Part shown: positions 12,140 through 25,180 of the stretch, in pieces
Position numbering within the stretch: position 1 is the first letter of the stretch
How the letters are laid out: the number at the start of each line of letters is the position of its first letter
Source of the DNA: Chrysomallon squamiferum
Lineage: Eukaryota; Mollusca; Gastropoda; Neomphalida; Peltospiridae
Direction of reading: 5' to 3'
NCBI GenBank assembly: GCA_012295275.1
Contig: CM022679.1
Location: 29,134,164-29,198,163, forward strand
DNA length: 64,000 nt
Made by a program: the position numbers and the translations under genes
Notes under the pieces: model-generated
Seen by the model: the letters and a program-made list of their open reading frames with translations, nothing else
What the model was told of the DNA's origin: nothing
Database searches by the model: none

Positions 12140-12420
12140 AGTTTTGTTTTAAAATATCACGCGCACACCGCGCCCTTTCTCGTGTGTGTCATTCAACGCT
12201 TCCAGTTTTGCAATCGATTCCTGCTGGCTGTGGAACACGTGTTTTGCTGCTGTCAGAGTGTTGTCAATGTGTTGCGGTGTGGGGCAGACGACACGCGCGA
12301 ATTTGGCATTGATTGGAAGATAACATCTGCAGAGTGTCTGTTTTAGCCGAGCGATTTCGTGACAATGAAACAGACCCGACACTGGCGACAGACGTACGTA
12401 GCTTGACATTATATAATGAA
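12140..12420. other. GC-richer unique block
   Basis: About 280 bp of non-repetitive sequence with CpG and CACGTG-type motifs between two repeat blocks. Open frames exist on both strands, but none looks like a known protein. Confidence 0.3.
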
Positions 12421-12443
12421 CAGAGGCCTTATACTATATTGTT

Positions 12444-13580
<1,137 letters not shown>

Positions 13581-13589
13581 TAATGACAA

Positions 13590-13795
13590 CAACCTACTAT
13601 ACTACTACTCCTTCTTCTACTGCTACTACAGCTGTATTGCTGCTGCTACTACTGCTATTTTTACTTCTACAATATAACTACTTATCTTACTACAACTACT
13701 ATTTATTTCTATTACTGTTGATAATAATTGATACTGCTGCTACTACTACAACAACAACAACAACAACAATACAATACCAACAACAGCAAGAACAA
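13590..13795. repeat. Degenerate TAC/ACA trinucleotide array
   Basis: Diverged ACT/TAC/GCT/ACA units with TTATTT interruptions, about 200 bp. Confidence 0.8.
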
Positions 13796-13799
13796 TAAT

Positions 13800-14699
13800 G
13801 CTAAAACACGAACAAAGCAAATAAGTAAAAATAATATTCGCTATTCAGTTTAAGACTTCACGAACCTTTTGTATTTTATGTTGCACGGCTTTTTAAAAAA
13901 CGAGCAGAACAACAAGAACAAAAAGAAGAAGAAGAAGAAGAAGAAAAAGCAGCGTCACACCAGATGTTGGCCACGGTGTTGTAACGGGGAGGGGTGCGCG
14001 GGAATGCTTACTCAAAACGGAATAACAAAGGCTATTTATTTGCATTCAGTGAAACATAAGATCCTGTGAAATTCTCCTTAGCTTCAATAACAGCTTAACG
14101 ATCGCGATTCTCGCTCCTGTAAAATCCATTTACGTAATGTTAAGCATCTTTGCCTGTAAAAAATCGCTCGCAGCTATTATCAAATGACGTGTAACGGAAA
14201 GAAAAGCAGTAGCTGTAACGCTACAGCCGAACGACGTACGGAAATTCCTCTACGGAGTTAACCGAACACCTCGCTGTCAGGTCTTACACCACACCTTTTT
14301 TTTCCACTTTTTATTTTTTTTTTTTTTTTTATCATTATTTTTTTTTTTTTTTTTTTTTTTTCTCCTTGAAAATGATTACTTGTTCTTTAAACGAAATGCT
14401 TAATTTACTGTAGTTTCCTATTGGTCAAAATTCGTATGAAGAGTGAGGTGTGGGGGGAACAGTAACAGGAGGGTGGGAGAGTGTGAAAGAAAGAATAAGA
14501 AACAAAGAAAGGAAGACAGAAGAAAAAAGAAACTACGTTACGAAACCGACAGAATGTCATGCAGCTGGATTTTGTCTTTTGAAATTTTTACCGTCTTTTT
14601 CTTTAAATTTAAAAAAAAAAAAAAAAAAAAGAAAAAAAAAAGATCGTTCTGCAGTTTTCACTTTACGATCCCGAGTCACAGCTGTTAAAACTCGAAAAT

Positions 14700-14746
<47 letters not shown>

Positions 14747-14983
14747 AAAAAAAAATAAAAATAACAGAAGAAGAAGAAGAAGAAGGAATAAAAGTACGGA
14801 AGAGACAAACAAAGAGATAAGGAACAATGAAAGAACGAAAGAAAATTCAAGAATGAAGAAACAAAGAAAGGAATGAACGATAGAATAAATTAGTGAAAGA
14901 AGAGAAAAACGTAAAACGAACGAATAAATATGGGATAAAACAACTATAAGACTGGTTTGCTGTTTTCAGCTGTGGAAATAAAG
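13800..14983. other. Intergenic with homopolymer runs
   Basis: Unique sequence, an AGA run (13925-13947), long poly-T (14297-14360), purine-rich sequence 14440-14540, poly-A (14610-14641 and 14705-14755) and an AGA/GAA run near 14767-14786. No supported gene. Confidence 0.6.
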
Positions 14984-15080
14984 CTGAAGTTTTTGAGTAG
15001 ATAACTGAAGTTTTTGAGTAGATAACTGAAGTTTTTAAGTAGATAACTGAAGTTTTTGAGTAGATAACTGAAGTTTTGGT
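14984..15080. repeat. 21-bp minisatellite
   Basis: Unit AACTGAAGTTTTTGAGTAGAT repeated about 4.5 times; only one internal substitution seen (TTTTTAAG in one copy). Confidence 0.9.
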
Positions 15081-15104
15081 ATCGCTAGAGATGTTTCCTT
15101 ATTA

Positions 15105-15310
15105 TTAAAAAATTTGTTGTAACATTTACGAATTTTCGTTATTACTATAAGTTTGTATTATATGTAAAATTTTGTGATTGCTACAGCTTTGTGTTAGTAG
15201 TATATGTAAAGTTTTGTTATTGCTACAGCTTTGTGATTGCTACAGCTTTGTGTTAGTATGTGTAAAGTTTTGTGATTGCTACAGCTTTGTGTTAGTATAT
15301 ATCAAGATTT
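15105..15310. repeat. Diverged ~40-bp minisatellite
   Basis: Repeated blocks GTTTTGTGATTGCTACAG, then CTTTGTGTTAGTATATGT, three to five diverged copies with partial units. Confidence 0.8.
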
Positions 15311-15404
15311 TTTTTATTGAAACAGCTTTGTAATAAAAATTGGTTTATACTAGAGAAATATATAGCGAAAAAAGAGAGAAAGAAAGAGTGAGAGAGCGAG
15401 ATAG

Positions 15405-15410
<6 letters not shown>

Positions 15411-15482
<72 letters not shown>
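15411..15482. repeat. (GA)n microsatellite
   Basis: About 36 AG units preceded by degenerate purine-rich sequence from 15368. Confidence 0.97.
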
Positions 15483-15487
<5 letters not shown>

Positions 15488-16384
15488 AACTGACTGACTA
15501 ACCGGTATTTCCTTTGTAGTGGTGTCAAATTTTGTTTCTCATCAGAATCACAAATAGTAGGCGGGGCTAGAAATACAAAGAGGCGGGCGCTTCTGTTTAA
15601 CTGTCGTTACGGCAATAAATTCTAACAACCAATCAACATTAGCTTAGCACGGTAGAGCGGATTTAGTGAATGGATTTGGTCACGTGATCTCCTGTGACGT
15701 TATAAAGGCTCTTTGCAATGGAAATAAAAATTAACTTTAAAAAAAAGGAAAATACATATATGTGTGTGTGTATATATCTAATTGGAATTAATATAAACGG
15801 CACAATGGCGGTTAAAAGTTCAGCGGGTTATGACTGTTCTATTTAGAGAACGAATTTGTCATCAGCCGATTCCGTAGTTCATTCACCTCCGCAGACGTCT
15901 GCCCGGGTCTCGCGCTAAAACAAAACATGACGTCACTTTTGGCAACGTGCAGGAACCATTGTCAGCCTCGTTTATGAAAACCACTGCTATTACAGCAGTT
16001 TTAAATACAGAGTTTATTTTTGAATTTGAACTTTAGCAGCGATGTTTTATATAATTATAACGTTAGTGTTACTGTTGTTATATTTTTAATGATTAAAACA
16101 TCTAACAACAATAACAGAGGCTTAGTAAAAAGCCCTGTTAATGGAATTAATAATAGTAACAACGACAACAACAGCAACAGCAGCAACAGCAGTAACAGAA
16201 GTTTAATTGTATACTGTTGATGATTCAGTTGTTGAAAGTTGTAACAATAACAACGACGGCCACGGTGTAATAATACAACAGTTGTTTCATTTATCTGTTT
16301 TTGTTTGTTGGTGTTGATGATGTTAACTTGATTAAAGCATTGTTTTATTCTACTCAGTTTCCTTAGTCCAGTGTGAATGAAACC
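15483..16384. other. Unique block with CRE and SBE-like palindromes
   Basis: Mostly non-repetitive, with some CpG. Contains the 12-bp palindrome GCAGACGTCTGC at 15891-15902 and TGACGTCA at 15928-15935. A short AAC/CAG array lies at 16155-16200. No gene seen. Confidence 0.4.
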
Positions 16385-16660
16385 GCTAATTTCAGATATA
16401 ATCATCATCATCATCTTCATCATCACTGTGTTTTGCACTGAGGGTATTTTCAGATATAATCTTCATCATCATCATCCATATCATCATCACCATTCAGCTA
16501 TAATCATCATTATCATTATCACCATAATTATCATTATTATCATCATCACTGTTTTTTTTTTGTATTCTGAGAATTTTCATCATCATCATTATTATCATTA
16601 TCATCATCATTCTTGTTTTATTGTTAGTATTTTCAGATATAATCATCATCATTGTTGTTT
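16385..16660. repeat. Degenerate ATC array with longer-period motif
   Basis: ATC/ATT units interspersed with four or five copies of TTTTCAGATATAATC at irregular spacing (for example 16389, 16447, 16494 and 16629). This suggests a decayed composite minisatellite. Confidence 0.8.
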
Positions 16661-17035
16661 GTATTGTTTCTTGTGCGTTTTTGTTTTTTGTTTATTCATA
16701 CCAGTTGTTCTTGATCGTCATCTTTTCGTTGCCGCTGTTACTGTAGATGTTGTTACTATTATTGCTGTTGTTGTTGCTATTTTATTGACAAAACTGTCGG
16801 CTTCAAAACCCTAATGAGAGAAAAGAAAAAAACAACAACAGAAAAACAAACAGCTACGGCAGCGTTCATGCTAATTCGCACACTATTTATGTCGCTGTGT
16901 TATCAGTGTTGCCGTAGTTGCAGAAGAAACATCGCTGCTGCTGCTGTTACTGATAATGTTGATAATGATAATTATTCTACCTTTGTATCTTGCTTAATAA
17001 TAAAAAAATAAGAGTAATAAATAAATGATATAAAA
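16661..17035. other. Intergenic, no supported gene
   Basis: Unique to weakly repetitive (GTT, GCT) sequence. Confidence 0.5.
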
Positions 17036-17160
17036 CAAACAAATAAATAATATAAAATAAATAAATAAATAAATAAAATAAATAGATATATAAATAAATA
17101 GATAAATAAATAAATAAATATATAAATAAATAAATAAATAAAAATTAAACAAACAAATAA
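17036..17160. repeat. (AAAT)n array
   Basis: AAAT units with AAAC and ATAT interruptions. Confidence 0.9.
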
Positions 17161-17812
17161 AGATAACAAACAAATAGCACAGTAAAAAAACAACAACAAC
17201 AAAAAAAACAACAATCAACTTGTCAAAGCGTTTTTCATTTAAAGAAAGTTTCTCCGGTCCAGTCATACTCGCATCACTTTAATTTGATTCATCTGCGCAC
17301 GTGCAATACACGCGAGAGATACGTTTCTCGTAATTGCACATTACGAATTCCGTGCATGAAAAATGGCAACAGTAAACACTTGATGTGTTGCGTTACAAAA
17401 ATATCCTCACAATTAGAAACAGATGCGACGAGCGAAACAAACCACGCACGAACAGAAACGAGTTTTTTACTTTTACACAGCTCCACTACAAACTTAATAA
17501 CATTCTTCTTTTGCATTTTCTTTCTTTCTGTCTTTCTTTGTACATACACACACACACACACACACAGGGCACCACTAATATATGTATATTCTATTTTTTA
17601 TTTTGTTCTTTTCACTAATATATGTATATTCTTTTTTTATTCTGTTCTCTTTTTTTGTGTTTCTTTGTTTCTTTAAATTGTTCTTTGTCCTTATTTTCTT
17701 CCCGTCTTTCATCTTTATTTCATTTATTTATTCGTTGTTTCATTTTATTTTATCTTGATTCCTTTCCTTGTTTTATTCTTTCTTTCGTTCGTACGTTCGT
17801 TCGTTCGAGATC
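17161..17812. other. Intergenic, pyrimidine-rich
   Basis: Unique sequence with a CA run (17546-17567) and T-rich sequence 17600-17800 containing a TTCG run next to the following GA tract. A near-duplicate 20-bp segment (CACTAATATATGTATATTCT) occurs at 17572-17591 and 17612-17631. Confidence 0.5.
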
Positions 17813-18012
<200 letters not shown>

Positions 18013-18069
18013 TTACGAAATGTCAGTAAACAAACAACATTCTCTTTCTTGGATGTTTGTTTTATGAAA

Positions 18070-18560
18070 TTATTAATTCCAGCCGACGTTTCGAGGCGGT
18101 ACTGAGTGTTAACAACGGCTGAGAAACACGACTGACTGAGAGAGAGTGTATTGATAAACAGAAAAAAGAACTCGGTCTACAAGCGCCGCGTTCTCCGCCA
18201 GCTGATCAATGACTTGTGCATTAGTCTGGCGGGCACCATAACAGTTTCCCCGATAACGCCAGCAAATCGTTACGCCGCACTTCACGCCGTCAAAACGATC
18301 CGCAGTTTCTATCGAGCGGTCGGCTACAGTCTACGCACGCCCCGCAGCGAGAAACGAAAGAGAGAAAAAAAAAAAAAAAAAAGTTCTAGAAGCGCCGACT
18401 CGAAAATGTTTAGAAATCAATGAGGCAGACGGTGTGTAATTTTCCCGCTCTCTCTCTTTACCACGATCATCCTCTCGTGCCAATCAAACCGCGCGCCAAT
18501 AACAGCCCCCGAGCGCCTCCTGCATGACCGCATTTCCAGACGATCGACCGGTCCGTGAGC
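18070..18560. promoter_or_regulatory. CpG-rich unique island
   Basis: Non-repetitive and GC/CpG-rich compared with its flanks. A 90-codon plus-strand frame (18151-18423) has no recognised domain and runs into a poly-A. Candidate regulatory DNA only. Confidence 0.25.
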
Positions 18561-18576
18561 GCTTTCCATTTCTTCT

Positions 18577-18607
<31 letters not shown>

Positions 18608-18758
18608 CGTTTTCTTTTCAATTCTCGTTCTCCACTTCCGCCGGTCGGACACAACTGGAGGAGATTCAGCGCGAGACTTTGTTTTTCCGTGAAACATTTG
18701 TTAGGCTTCCTTCTAAATTAAGCCGCATCTAATATCGCAGATATGCAAAGGAGGGATT

Positions 18759-18803
<45 letters not shown>

Positions 18804-18928
18804 CTATTATTATTATTATCGAAGAAAGGAAATACAAACCTTTAGGCGAGTTGATGGCAGACCCGGAAAGATTTATGTCGTTTTTATTATATAGGTTTTT
18901 TTTCTCTTTCTTGTTTTTGTTTTTCTTT

Positions 18929-18996
<68 letters not shown>
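18577..18996. repeat. Poly-T runs and (CT)n microsatellite
   Basis: Poly-T at 18577-18607 and 18750-18803, then 32 CT units at 18933-18996; unique sequence between. Confidence 0.95.
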
Positions 18997-18998
<2 letters not shown>

Positions 18999-19420
18999 AA
19001 ATAATGAGAGTGCAGAACGTGCAGATTCTATGTATGTTTCTGCGTCTGAATATACATTGTATTCGGATGTTTCAGAGACAAAAACAATTATAATTGTATT
19101 ATACTGAACAGTTCTATTATACACACGCACAAACACACACACACACACAGACACACATATACATATAATTATTGTTATATTTATTATTTTGTAATAATAT
19201 ATAGTATTACACTGTATTGCATTTTCTTTATTGATTTGCTTTGTGTTTTTCATTTTTTTATTTTATAATCAGTCATGTTCATCGTGTATTCTGTAATTCA
19301 GTTCTGCGTTGTATTGTGTTCACTGCACTATAATAAATTGTGATGTTGTATTATATTGTATTGTATTGTATTGTATTGTTCATAACACAACAAACGATAT
19401 TACACGCTGTCTTCTTCGTC
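18997..19420. other. Intergenic with CA and pentanucleotide repeats
   Basis: CA run at 19126-19160 and a TATTG pentanucleotide run at about 19345-19380. No gene seen. Confidence 0.6.
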
Positions 19421-19830
19421 TGCGATCGATCTCGTTTTTCCGTGACACTAATTTAACAACCCGTTCCAATCGGAGGTTTTAGCGATCACGTGACCCCGAC
19501 GATCTCTCTCTCTCTCTCACTCTCTCTCTCTCGTTCTCTCTTTCTCTCCGTCAGTTCAATTTCCCGATATTCCCCGCTAGAACTTCGATATCCGATTGTC
19601 GCAGATTTAATTCCGTATAATTTGAGCAGGAATCAAGGATTTCGTCGGCCGCTGTTTATCGGAATAACCGCAGCGCTGATCACGACGTGCTCGCGCTCTT
19701 GTTTGGCTTTCGTCGTGGAATTGTTGTTTTTCAGTCGCCGGAGAGCTCTCTGGTTCACTTGGCGCTCTTCCTGCACGAACCGCGAGTTTGCTGAATATGA
19801 CGCAGAAACCGTTAACGGATGAACACATTT
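19421..19830. promoter_or_regulatory. CpG-rich unique island
   Basis: GC-richer non-repetitive block interrupted by a CT run at 19503-19545. Contains GATCACGTGACC at 19484-19495. Open frames on both strands are not recognised. Confidence 0.25.
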
Positions 19831-19915
19831 CGATATTTGCTTTTGTTCGTCGCCCTCGTGTTTACCAACGTTGTTACCGTCTAGCACTTTGCACAAACGT
19901 TCAACCGATATAAGG

Positions 19916-20130
19916 CCAAGAGAAAACATTGAAAGGTGTTTTTTTTTCTTCTATTAAGGCCAAGAGAAAACATTAAAAGTTGTGTGTTTTTTGTTTTGTT
20001 TTTTTTTCTTTTAAGGCCAAGAGAAAAATATTTAAAAAGTTTTTCTATTAAGGCCAAGATAAAAATATTTAAAGGTTTTTTCTATTAAGGCCAAGAGAAA
20101 ATATTAAAGGTTTTTCTCAATTAGGTAAAG
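19916..20130. repeat. Diverged minisatellite with TAAGGCCAAGAGAAAA core
   Basis: Five copies of TTAAGGCCAAGAKAAAA plus a T-rich spacer, with spacing of about 36-60 bp because the T-rich linker varies in length. Confidence 0.9.
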
Positions 20131-20869
20131 AATAAATTCAAAATGTTTGTCTCTTAAGGTGAAGCGAAAACTTCCATTTAAGCGGTATGGTGAAAAGTTC
20201 TATGTTTCTTAACTGAAGTCAAGAAGAAACGAAAAACTGTTTTTCAAATGAGGGAAAATGATAAATTTAAACCTTATTTGTTAATTTCAAGTACATATGT
20301 AGCTATATGTATTCTATAATTAAAACTGTATTATCTGTACTACCAAACTGTGCTAATAATAAAGTATGTAAAATAACGATCGCGAGGGCAGAGAAATACT
20401 GACATTTCCCCGTCTACTGTGACGTCATTTCGTACACGAGGAAACATTAATTCGTCAGTGATTTACTGAACGCACGTTTCTTGCTGGCAGATGGCAGCGT
20501 CTCATAAAACGTGGGTTTAAGTTAGACTGATCTACGTCACACGGCAAGTTGTAGACTGGTTTTCATTTGCAAGCGTAGTGGGGGAAGTGGTAGTCATTAC
20601 ACAGTGCAGAATTAACGTGTCTTTCAGAGATAACCACACGTGTGTCAAAACAAAACAGTGAAAGTCTCGTGATGAATGACTACACTCGTTTTCTTCTTCT
20701 TTTCGTTTAATTTTAAAAATGTTGTCTTCCGTTTTTTTCTTTTTTCTTTCTCTCTTTCTTACTCTACTGCACATTTTCTTTCTTCTTTCTCTCTTTTTCT
20801 TCTTTATTTCGTTCTGTTGCCCATTCTTTATATATCTTTCTTTTTCATCTGTTTCTCTGCTTAATTCTA
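20131..20869. other. Intergenic, no supported gene
   Basis: Unique sequence with TGACGTCA at 20420-20427, then pyrimidine-rich sequence 20680-20860. Confidence 0.5.
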
Positions 20870-21125
20870 TCTACGTGTGTGTATGTATTCATATATGAAA
20901 GTATGAAGGAAGGTAGGTATGTTTGTTTGCGTGCTTGTCTATGTAGATATATAGTGTGATGAGTGTATATGTATATATATTTGTCTGTGTGCGTGTGTTT
21001 GTGTGTGTGTATCTGTGTGTTGTGTGTATGTCTGTGTGTGTGTTTTTTGTGTCTCTGCCTGTGTGTGTATGTATGTGTATGTCTGTGTCTATGTGTGTAT
21101 GTGTGTGTGTGTGTGAGTGTCAGTC
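20870..21125. repeat. Degenerate GT/TATG array
   Basis: GT-rich sequence with TATG and CTGT units over about 250 bp. Confidence 0.85.
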
Positions 21126-21194
21126 TATTGTATTTACTCACACTTATACACGTATGACATCTAACTATTCGCTGTAAAATTCTCACATTTTCAT

Positions 21195-21365
21195 TAACCC
21201 CATACCACCACCACCACCACCACCACTACCAACACCATCAGCACTACCAACAACACCACCAAAACCACCAACAACAACAACAACAAATAACTCACAACCC
21301 TTTTTCCAAACAAACCCTCGCCTGCCCACCAACCCACGCACCCACGCACCCACGCACCCAACTCG
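21195..21365. repeat. CCA/ACA array and (CCCACGCA)n octamer repeat
   Basis: CCA/ACA trinucleotides at 21202-21288, then three to four copies of an octamer CCCACGCA at about 21330-21360. Confidence 0.85.
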
Positions 21366-21511
21366 TGCGAAACGCCCTTCCACAAAACGCAAAATCAATA
21401 AGAAAAAAAAAAAGAACCCACACTCGAAAAACCGAGCGCTGCTGCTAATAGCCAAATAGCTATGAAATTGGAGGAAAAACGGCGCACCGTTAACGCAATC
21501 GAATCTCGATA

Positions 21512-21519
21512 TATATAAA
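21512..21519 (+). promoter_or_regulatory. Candidate TATA box
   Basis: TATATAAA inside a CpG-rich island (21430-21800), with no long AT repeat around it. It lies 120 bp before an ATG that opens a 47-codon frame. It could mark an unannotated promoter. AT-rich genomes contain this octamer by chance. Confidence 0.25.
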
Positions 21520-21631
21520 ACCCGTGGCGAATGCCAGCTGTCTTGCTTCCGTCGGTTGTTAGACGCGCGCTCGGCGATAGAACGCGAGAAAGTCGGACAG
21601 CAATTTCCGTACGTCGATAACGCGAGCGGAG

Positions 21632-21775
21632 ATGGCCTCAGCGAAGCCGAGCAGTCGGCAGGAAGTAATTTCCTCCGCGGAACACGTGCGCACCAGACCG
21701 TTCTCGCCTGACAGCGGAACCGCGCGTCGAGTGACTGAAACGAACGAACGACTGAACGAACGAATTCGCGGGTGA
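21632..21775 (+). CDS. Short ORF, possible first exon of unknown gene
   Basis: ATG in a good context (GCGGAGATGG), 47 codons beginning MASAKPSSRQEVISSAEH and ending in TGA. A GTGAAT donor-like sequence at 21772 could splice before the stop, so this might be a first coding exon. Codon usage is GC-rich, like the two real genes. No homologue recognised and no downstream exon found. It may be chance within a CpG island. Confidence 0.18.
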   Translation: MASAKPSSRQEVISSAEHVRTRPFSPDSGTARRVTETNERLNERIRG

Positions 21776-21899
21776 ATTCTGCGATGCTCTTATTACCGCG
21801 TCGCTTTTTTTCTTCCTTCGTTTTTCTTCTTCTTCTTCTTTCGTCCGTGATGTTATTTATTTATAATCACCATCCCCCGTCACCATCACAATCACCATG

Positions 21900-21946
21900 A
21901 CAGTTATTATTATTATTGTTGTTGTTGTTGTTATTATTATTATTAA

Positions 21947-22001
<55 letters not shown>

Positions 22002-22170
22002 ATTATTATTAATTTTATTATTATTATTATTATTATTATCATCATCATCATCATTTTCACTATTAGTAGTAGTAGTAGGAGTAGTTGTACTATTATTAAT
22101 TTTATTATTATTATTATTATTATTATTAATTTAATTATTATTGTTGTTGTTGTTGTTGTTGTTGTTGCTA
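21900..22170. repeat. Large ATT/GTT array
   Basis: ATT units with GTT at both ends and ATC, TAGTAG and TTAATTTTATT interruptions, about 270 bp. Confidence 0.95.
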
Positions 22171-22379
22171 TCATAGTATTGCTATAAATATCACTATTGT
22201 TCCTACAACTATTGTAAATTTAGCTACTACTACAGCAACATCTGCTTCTACAACTACTTAAATAATGCTTCAGCCATAACATCATACCAAACATTATCCC
22301 TTCTAATAATAACTACAGCTTTAACAACAACTACTGCAGCTGCTGCTACTATTAATATTACTTATATTACAACAACAAC

Positions 22380-22960
22380 CATTGCTATTAAGACTGTTAT
22401 TACCACTACTACCTCTACTACTATTACTACTACTACTACTACTATTATTTTACTATTACTACTACTACTATTATTATTTTACTACTACTACTACTATTAC
22501 TACTACTACCAGTATTATTTTACTACTACTACTACTACTACTACCAGTATTATTTTATTTTACTATTACTACTACTATTTATTATTTTACTACTATTACT
22601 ACTACTACTATTAATTTACTATTACTACTACTACTATTACTAGTACTATTTTACTACTACTACTACTATTTTTTTACAACTACTACTATTTTACTACTTA
22701 TTACTACTACTACTACTATTTACTTCTGTTACTACTACTACTACTATTACTACTACTACTGATACTTTTTACTTCTACTACTACTACTTACAACTACTAC
22801 TACTACTACTACTATTTTACCACTACTACTACTAACTATTTTACTACTACTACTGCTTGCTGTTTTACCTTTCTATTTTACTACTACTACTACTACTACT
22901 ACTATTATTTTACTACTACTACTACTTACTACTATTTTACTACCATACTTCTATTGCAGT
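22380..22960. repeat. Large degenerate (TAC)n array with TATTTTAC punctuation
   Basis: About 580 bp of ACT/TAC units broken by recurrent TATTATTTTAC or TATTTTAC spacers. This looks like a higher-order expansion of a block of TAC plus spacer. Confidence 0.9.
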
Positions 22961-23185
22961 AACACCTCCGACTATTGCGATACTATTACAATAAAAACAC
23001 AGCATCTACTACAGCTATTACACTGCTGTATTACAACAACAACTGCTGCTACTACTACTACCACTACTACTGCTATTACAACGGCTAAACAAAATTTCTA
23101 GTAATTCTTAAGTTTTTTTTATTTTTTTATTATTCTTAACACAGTTTTTAAACCTCGTTATTAGATGTAGTACGGTAAGTAACAA
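22961..23185. other. Degenerate trinucleotide-rich spacer
   Basis: Continuing TAC/ACA-rich sequence fading to unique AT-rich sequence. No gene. Confidence 0.6.
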
Positions 23186-23520
23186 AAAAAAAAAAAAAAA
23201 AAAAAAAAAAGAAAAAAAAAGAAAAAAGAAAATTTACCGAGCGCCGTATTGTGTTGCGCGCTATTATGCGGCGTATCTTTTGTGCGGGTTAGAGGTGCAG
23301 TTCGCGGACCGCCGAGATCCAGTTACGACCCCGGGTCAACAACGCGTTACTGACGTGGCTAACGAAACGGAGCCGTGAGCCGAGAGACACGGGAAAGAAA
23401 TCAACATGATTGATTGGGTCGATGAAACGTCGACATCGCCTTAATGACCAGACCGTCGAGCGCGCGTATCAGTGACATTTCTCAACGACCGCGGCAGCCG
23501 CGTAACCAACGTCTTTTTTT
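23186..23520. promoter_or_regulatory. Poly-A followed by CpG-rich unique island
   Basis: Poly-A at 23187-23230, then about 290 bp of CpG-rich unique sequence to 23514. No recognised ORF. Candidate regulatory DNA. Confidence 0.25.
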
Positions 23521-23596
23521 TTTTTTTTTTTTAAAAAATAATTATTATGTACCGAGTTTCTCTGTCAGAATTATCATGTGAGAAATAGCAGGCAGT

Positions 23597-23966
23597 AAGA
23601 AGAAGAAGAAAAAGAAGAAGAAGAAGAAGAACAACAACAATAACAACAACATCAACAACAATAATAATAATAACAATCACAACAACAATTATAATAATCA
23701 CAATAACAAAAACAACAACAACAATAATAATAACAATAAAATCATCAACAATAATATTATAATAAAGAAAAGGAAAGAAAGAAACAGAAAGAAAGAAAGA
23801 AAGAAAGAAAAACAGAAAAATAAGAATTACATAGAGACTTTTTCACACATACACAAATAAATAAATAAAATGTCTTTCTGTCTTTTCTCTTTCTGTTTTT
23901 TTTTTTTTTTTTTTTTTTTGCTTTCTTTTTTTTGAAATAAATAGATGTTTTTGTGGCATCTCTTAA

Positions 23967-24028
<62 letters not shown>

Positions 24029-24032
24029 CTCC
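23597..24032. repeat. AGA/ACA/ATA arrays, poly-T and (GT)n-(TA)n
   Basis: AGA-ACA-ATA array 23597-23760, AAAG near 23775-23812, poly-T 23898-23919, (GT)n 23971-24012 running into (TA)n to 24029. Confidence 0.9.
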
Positions 24033-24480
24033 ACGTACACCCTCCACCCCCGCTTTTTTCTGGAAAAAAAAAAAAATTCGAATAATCGCGTCCGTTACAT
24101 GAACCCGCACCTCGCCATTAATTTTAACTGCTTTTCTTCTTCAGGTCGACCAACGCAGATCTTCACGAGTTAGGCGTGGCCGGTGTAACTCTAGCAGTTA
24201 AACTCGTTCTGTAGATCAGTCTACACTCCGGTAATTGCCTGGGCGTTCACGTCTGTACCACGGATCACAAAACATTACTGGTGTGACGTCACAACGTTAT
24301 CGGTTTCATTTCACGTCTTTTGTTGGAACCGAGGGGTAGGTGAGGGGGAACGGGTGGAGGTACTGAAGGGGGGGTATGGGTGGAGTAAGGGATTGAGGTA
24401 ATGGACCCCAAAGACTGTCAAATATTGACGAATTGGCGGAACAGGTCGTTCAGTGCATAAACCTTTTTTCTTTATTTCTT
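24033..24480. other. Unique block
   Basis: Non-repetitive sequence with TGACGTCA at 24284-24291 and G-rich runs at 24335-24385. Begins with the motif ACACCCTCCACCCC shared with 25066-25080. Confidence 0.4.
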
Positions 24481-24616
24481 TTTTTTTTTCTTTTTTCTTT
24501 TTTTTTTTTATTTCTTTCTTTTTTTAAATTTTTATTTCCAATTGTTCTACCTAATTTTATTTATTTTAATTCGATTTTATTTCCAAAGCATTTTCATTTC
24601 TATATTTATCAGTTTC

Positions 24617-24618
24617 TA

Positions 24619-24664
<46 letters not shown>

Positions 24665-24728
24665 GCTTATCTATCTGTCTATTTATCTATCTATCTATCT
24701 GTTTGTCTGTCTGTCTGTCTGTCTGACT
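24617..24728. repeat. (CTAT)n-(CTGT)n array
   Basis: About 12 CTAT units followed by mixed CTAT/CTGT units. Confidence 0.95.
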
Positions 24729-24749
24729 GTCTGTCTATCTAGCTCTGTG

Positions 24750-24936
24750 TCTGTGTGTGTGTCGGTCTCTCTCTCTCTCTATCCTATTATTTACACTCTG
24801 TCTTGTATATATGTATATGTGTATGAACTTACGTATGTATATGTAATGTATGTGTATATACACCGATATACATATATACAAGACAGAGTGTAAATAAAGA
24901 GATAGACAGAGAAAGAGACCGACACACACACAGACA
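24750..24936. repeat. Long inverted repeat (fold-back)
   Basis: Left arm about 24750-24819 contains TGTGTGTGTCGGTCTCTC and TTTACACTCTGTCTTGTATA. The right arm about 24864-24936 contains their reverse complements, TATACAAGACAGAGTGTAAA and GAGACCGACACACACACA. A loop of about 45 bp separates them. The central ~31 bp of each arm match almost perfectly; the outer part has small mismatches. Confidence 0.9.
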
Positions 24937-25126
24937 AAGACATATATATGTGTGTGTTTCTGTATGTATGTACATATACATGTACGTTTGTATGTATGTG
25001 TATATATATTTTTTGTATGTATGTACGCACACACACACGCACATATATATACATATACTTCACTTACACCCTCCACTCCTCGTTTTATATATATATATAT
25101 ATATATATAGTACATATCTATTTATT

Positions 25127-25176
<50 letters not shown>

Positions 25177-25180
25177 TGTA
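24937..25180. repeat. TATG, CA, TA and GT arrays
   Basis: Mixed TATG/GT (24940-25010), CA and TA runs (25027-25055, 25087-25112, 25124-25142) and GT 25143-25174. Confidence 0.9.

Noticed and set aside
18151-18423. 90-codon ORF in a CpG-rich block
   Set aside because: Unrecognised sequence, Lys-run from poly-A, no supporting signals.
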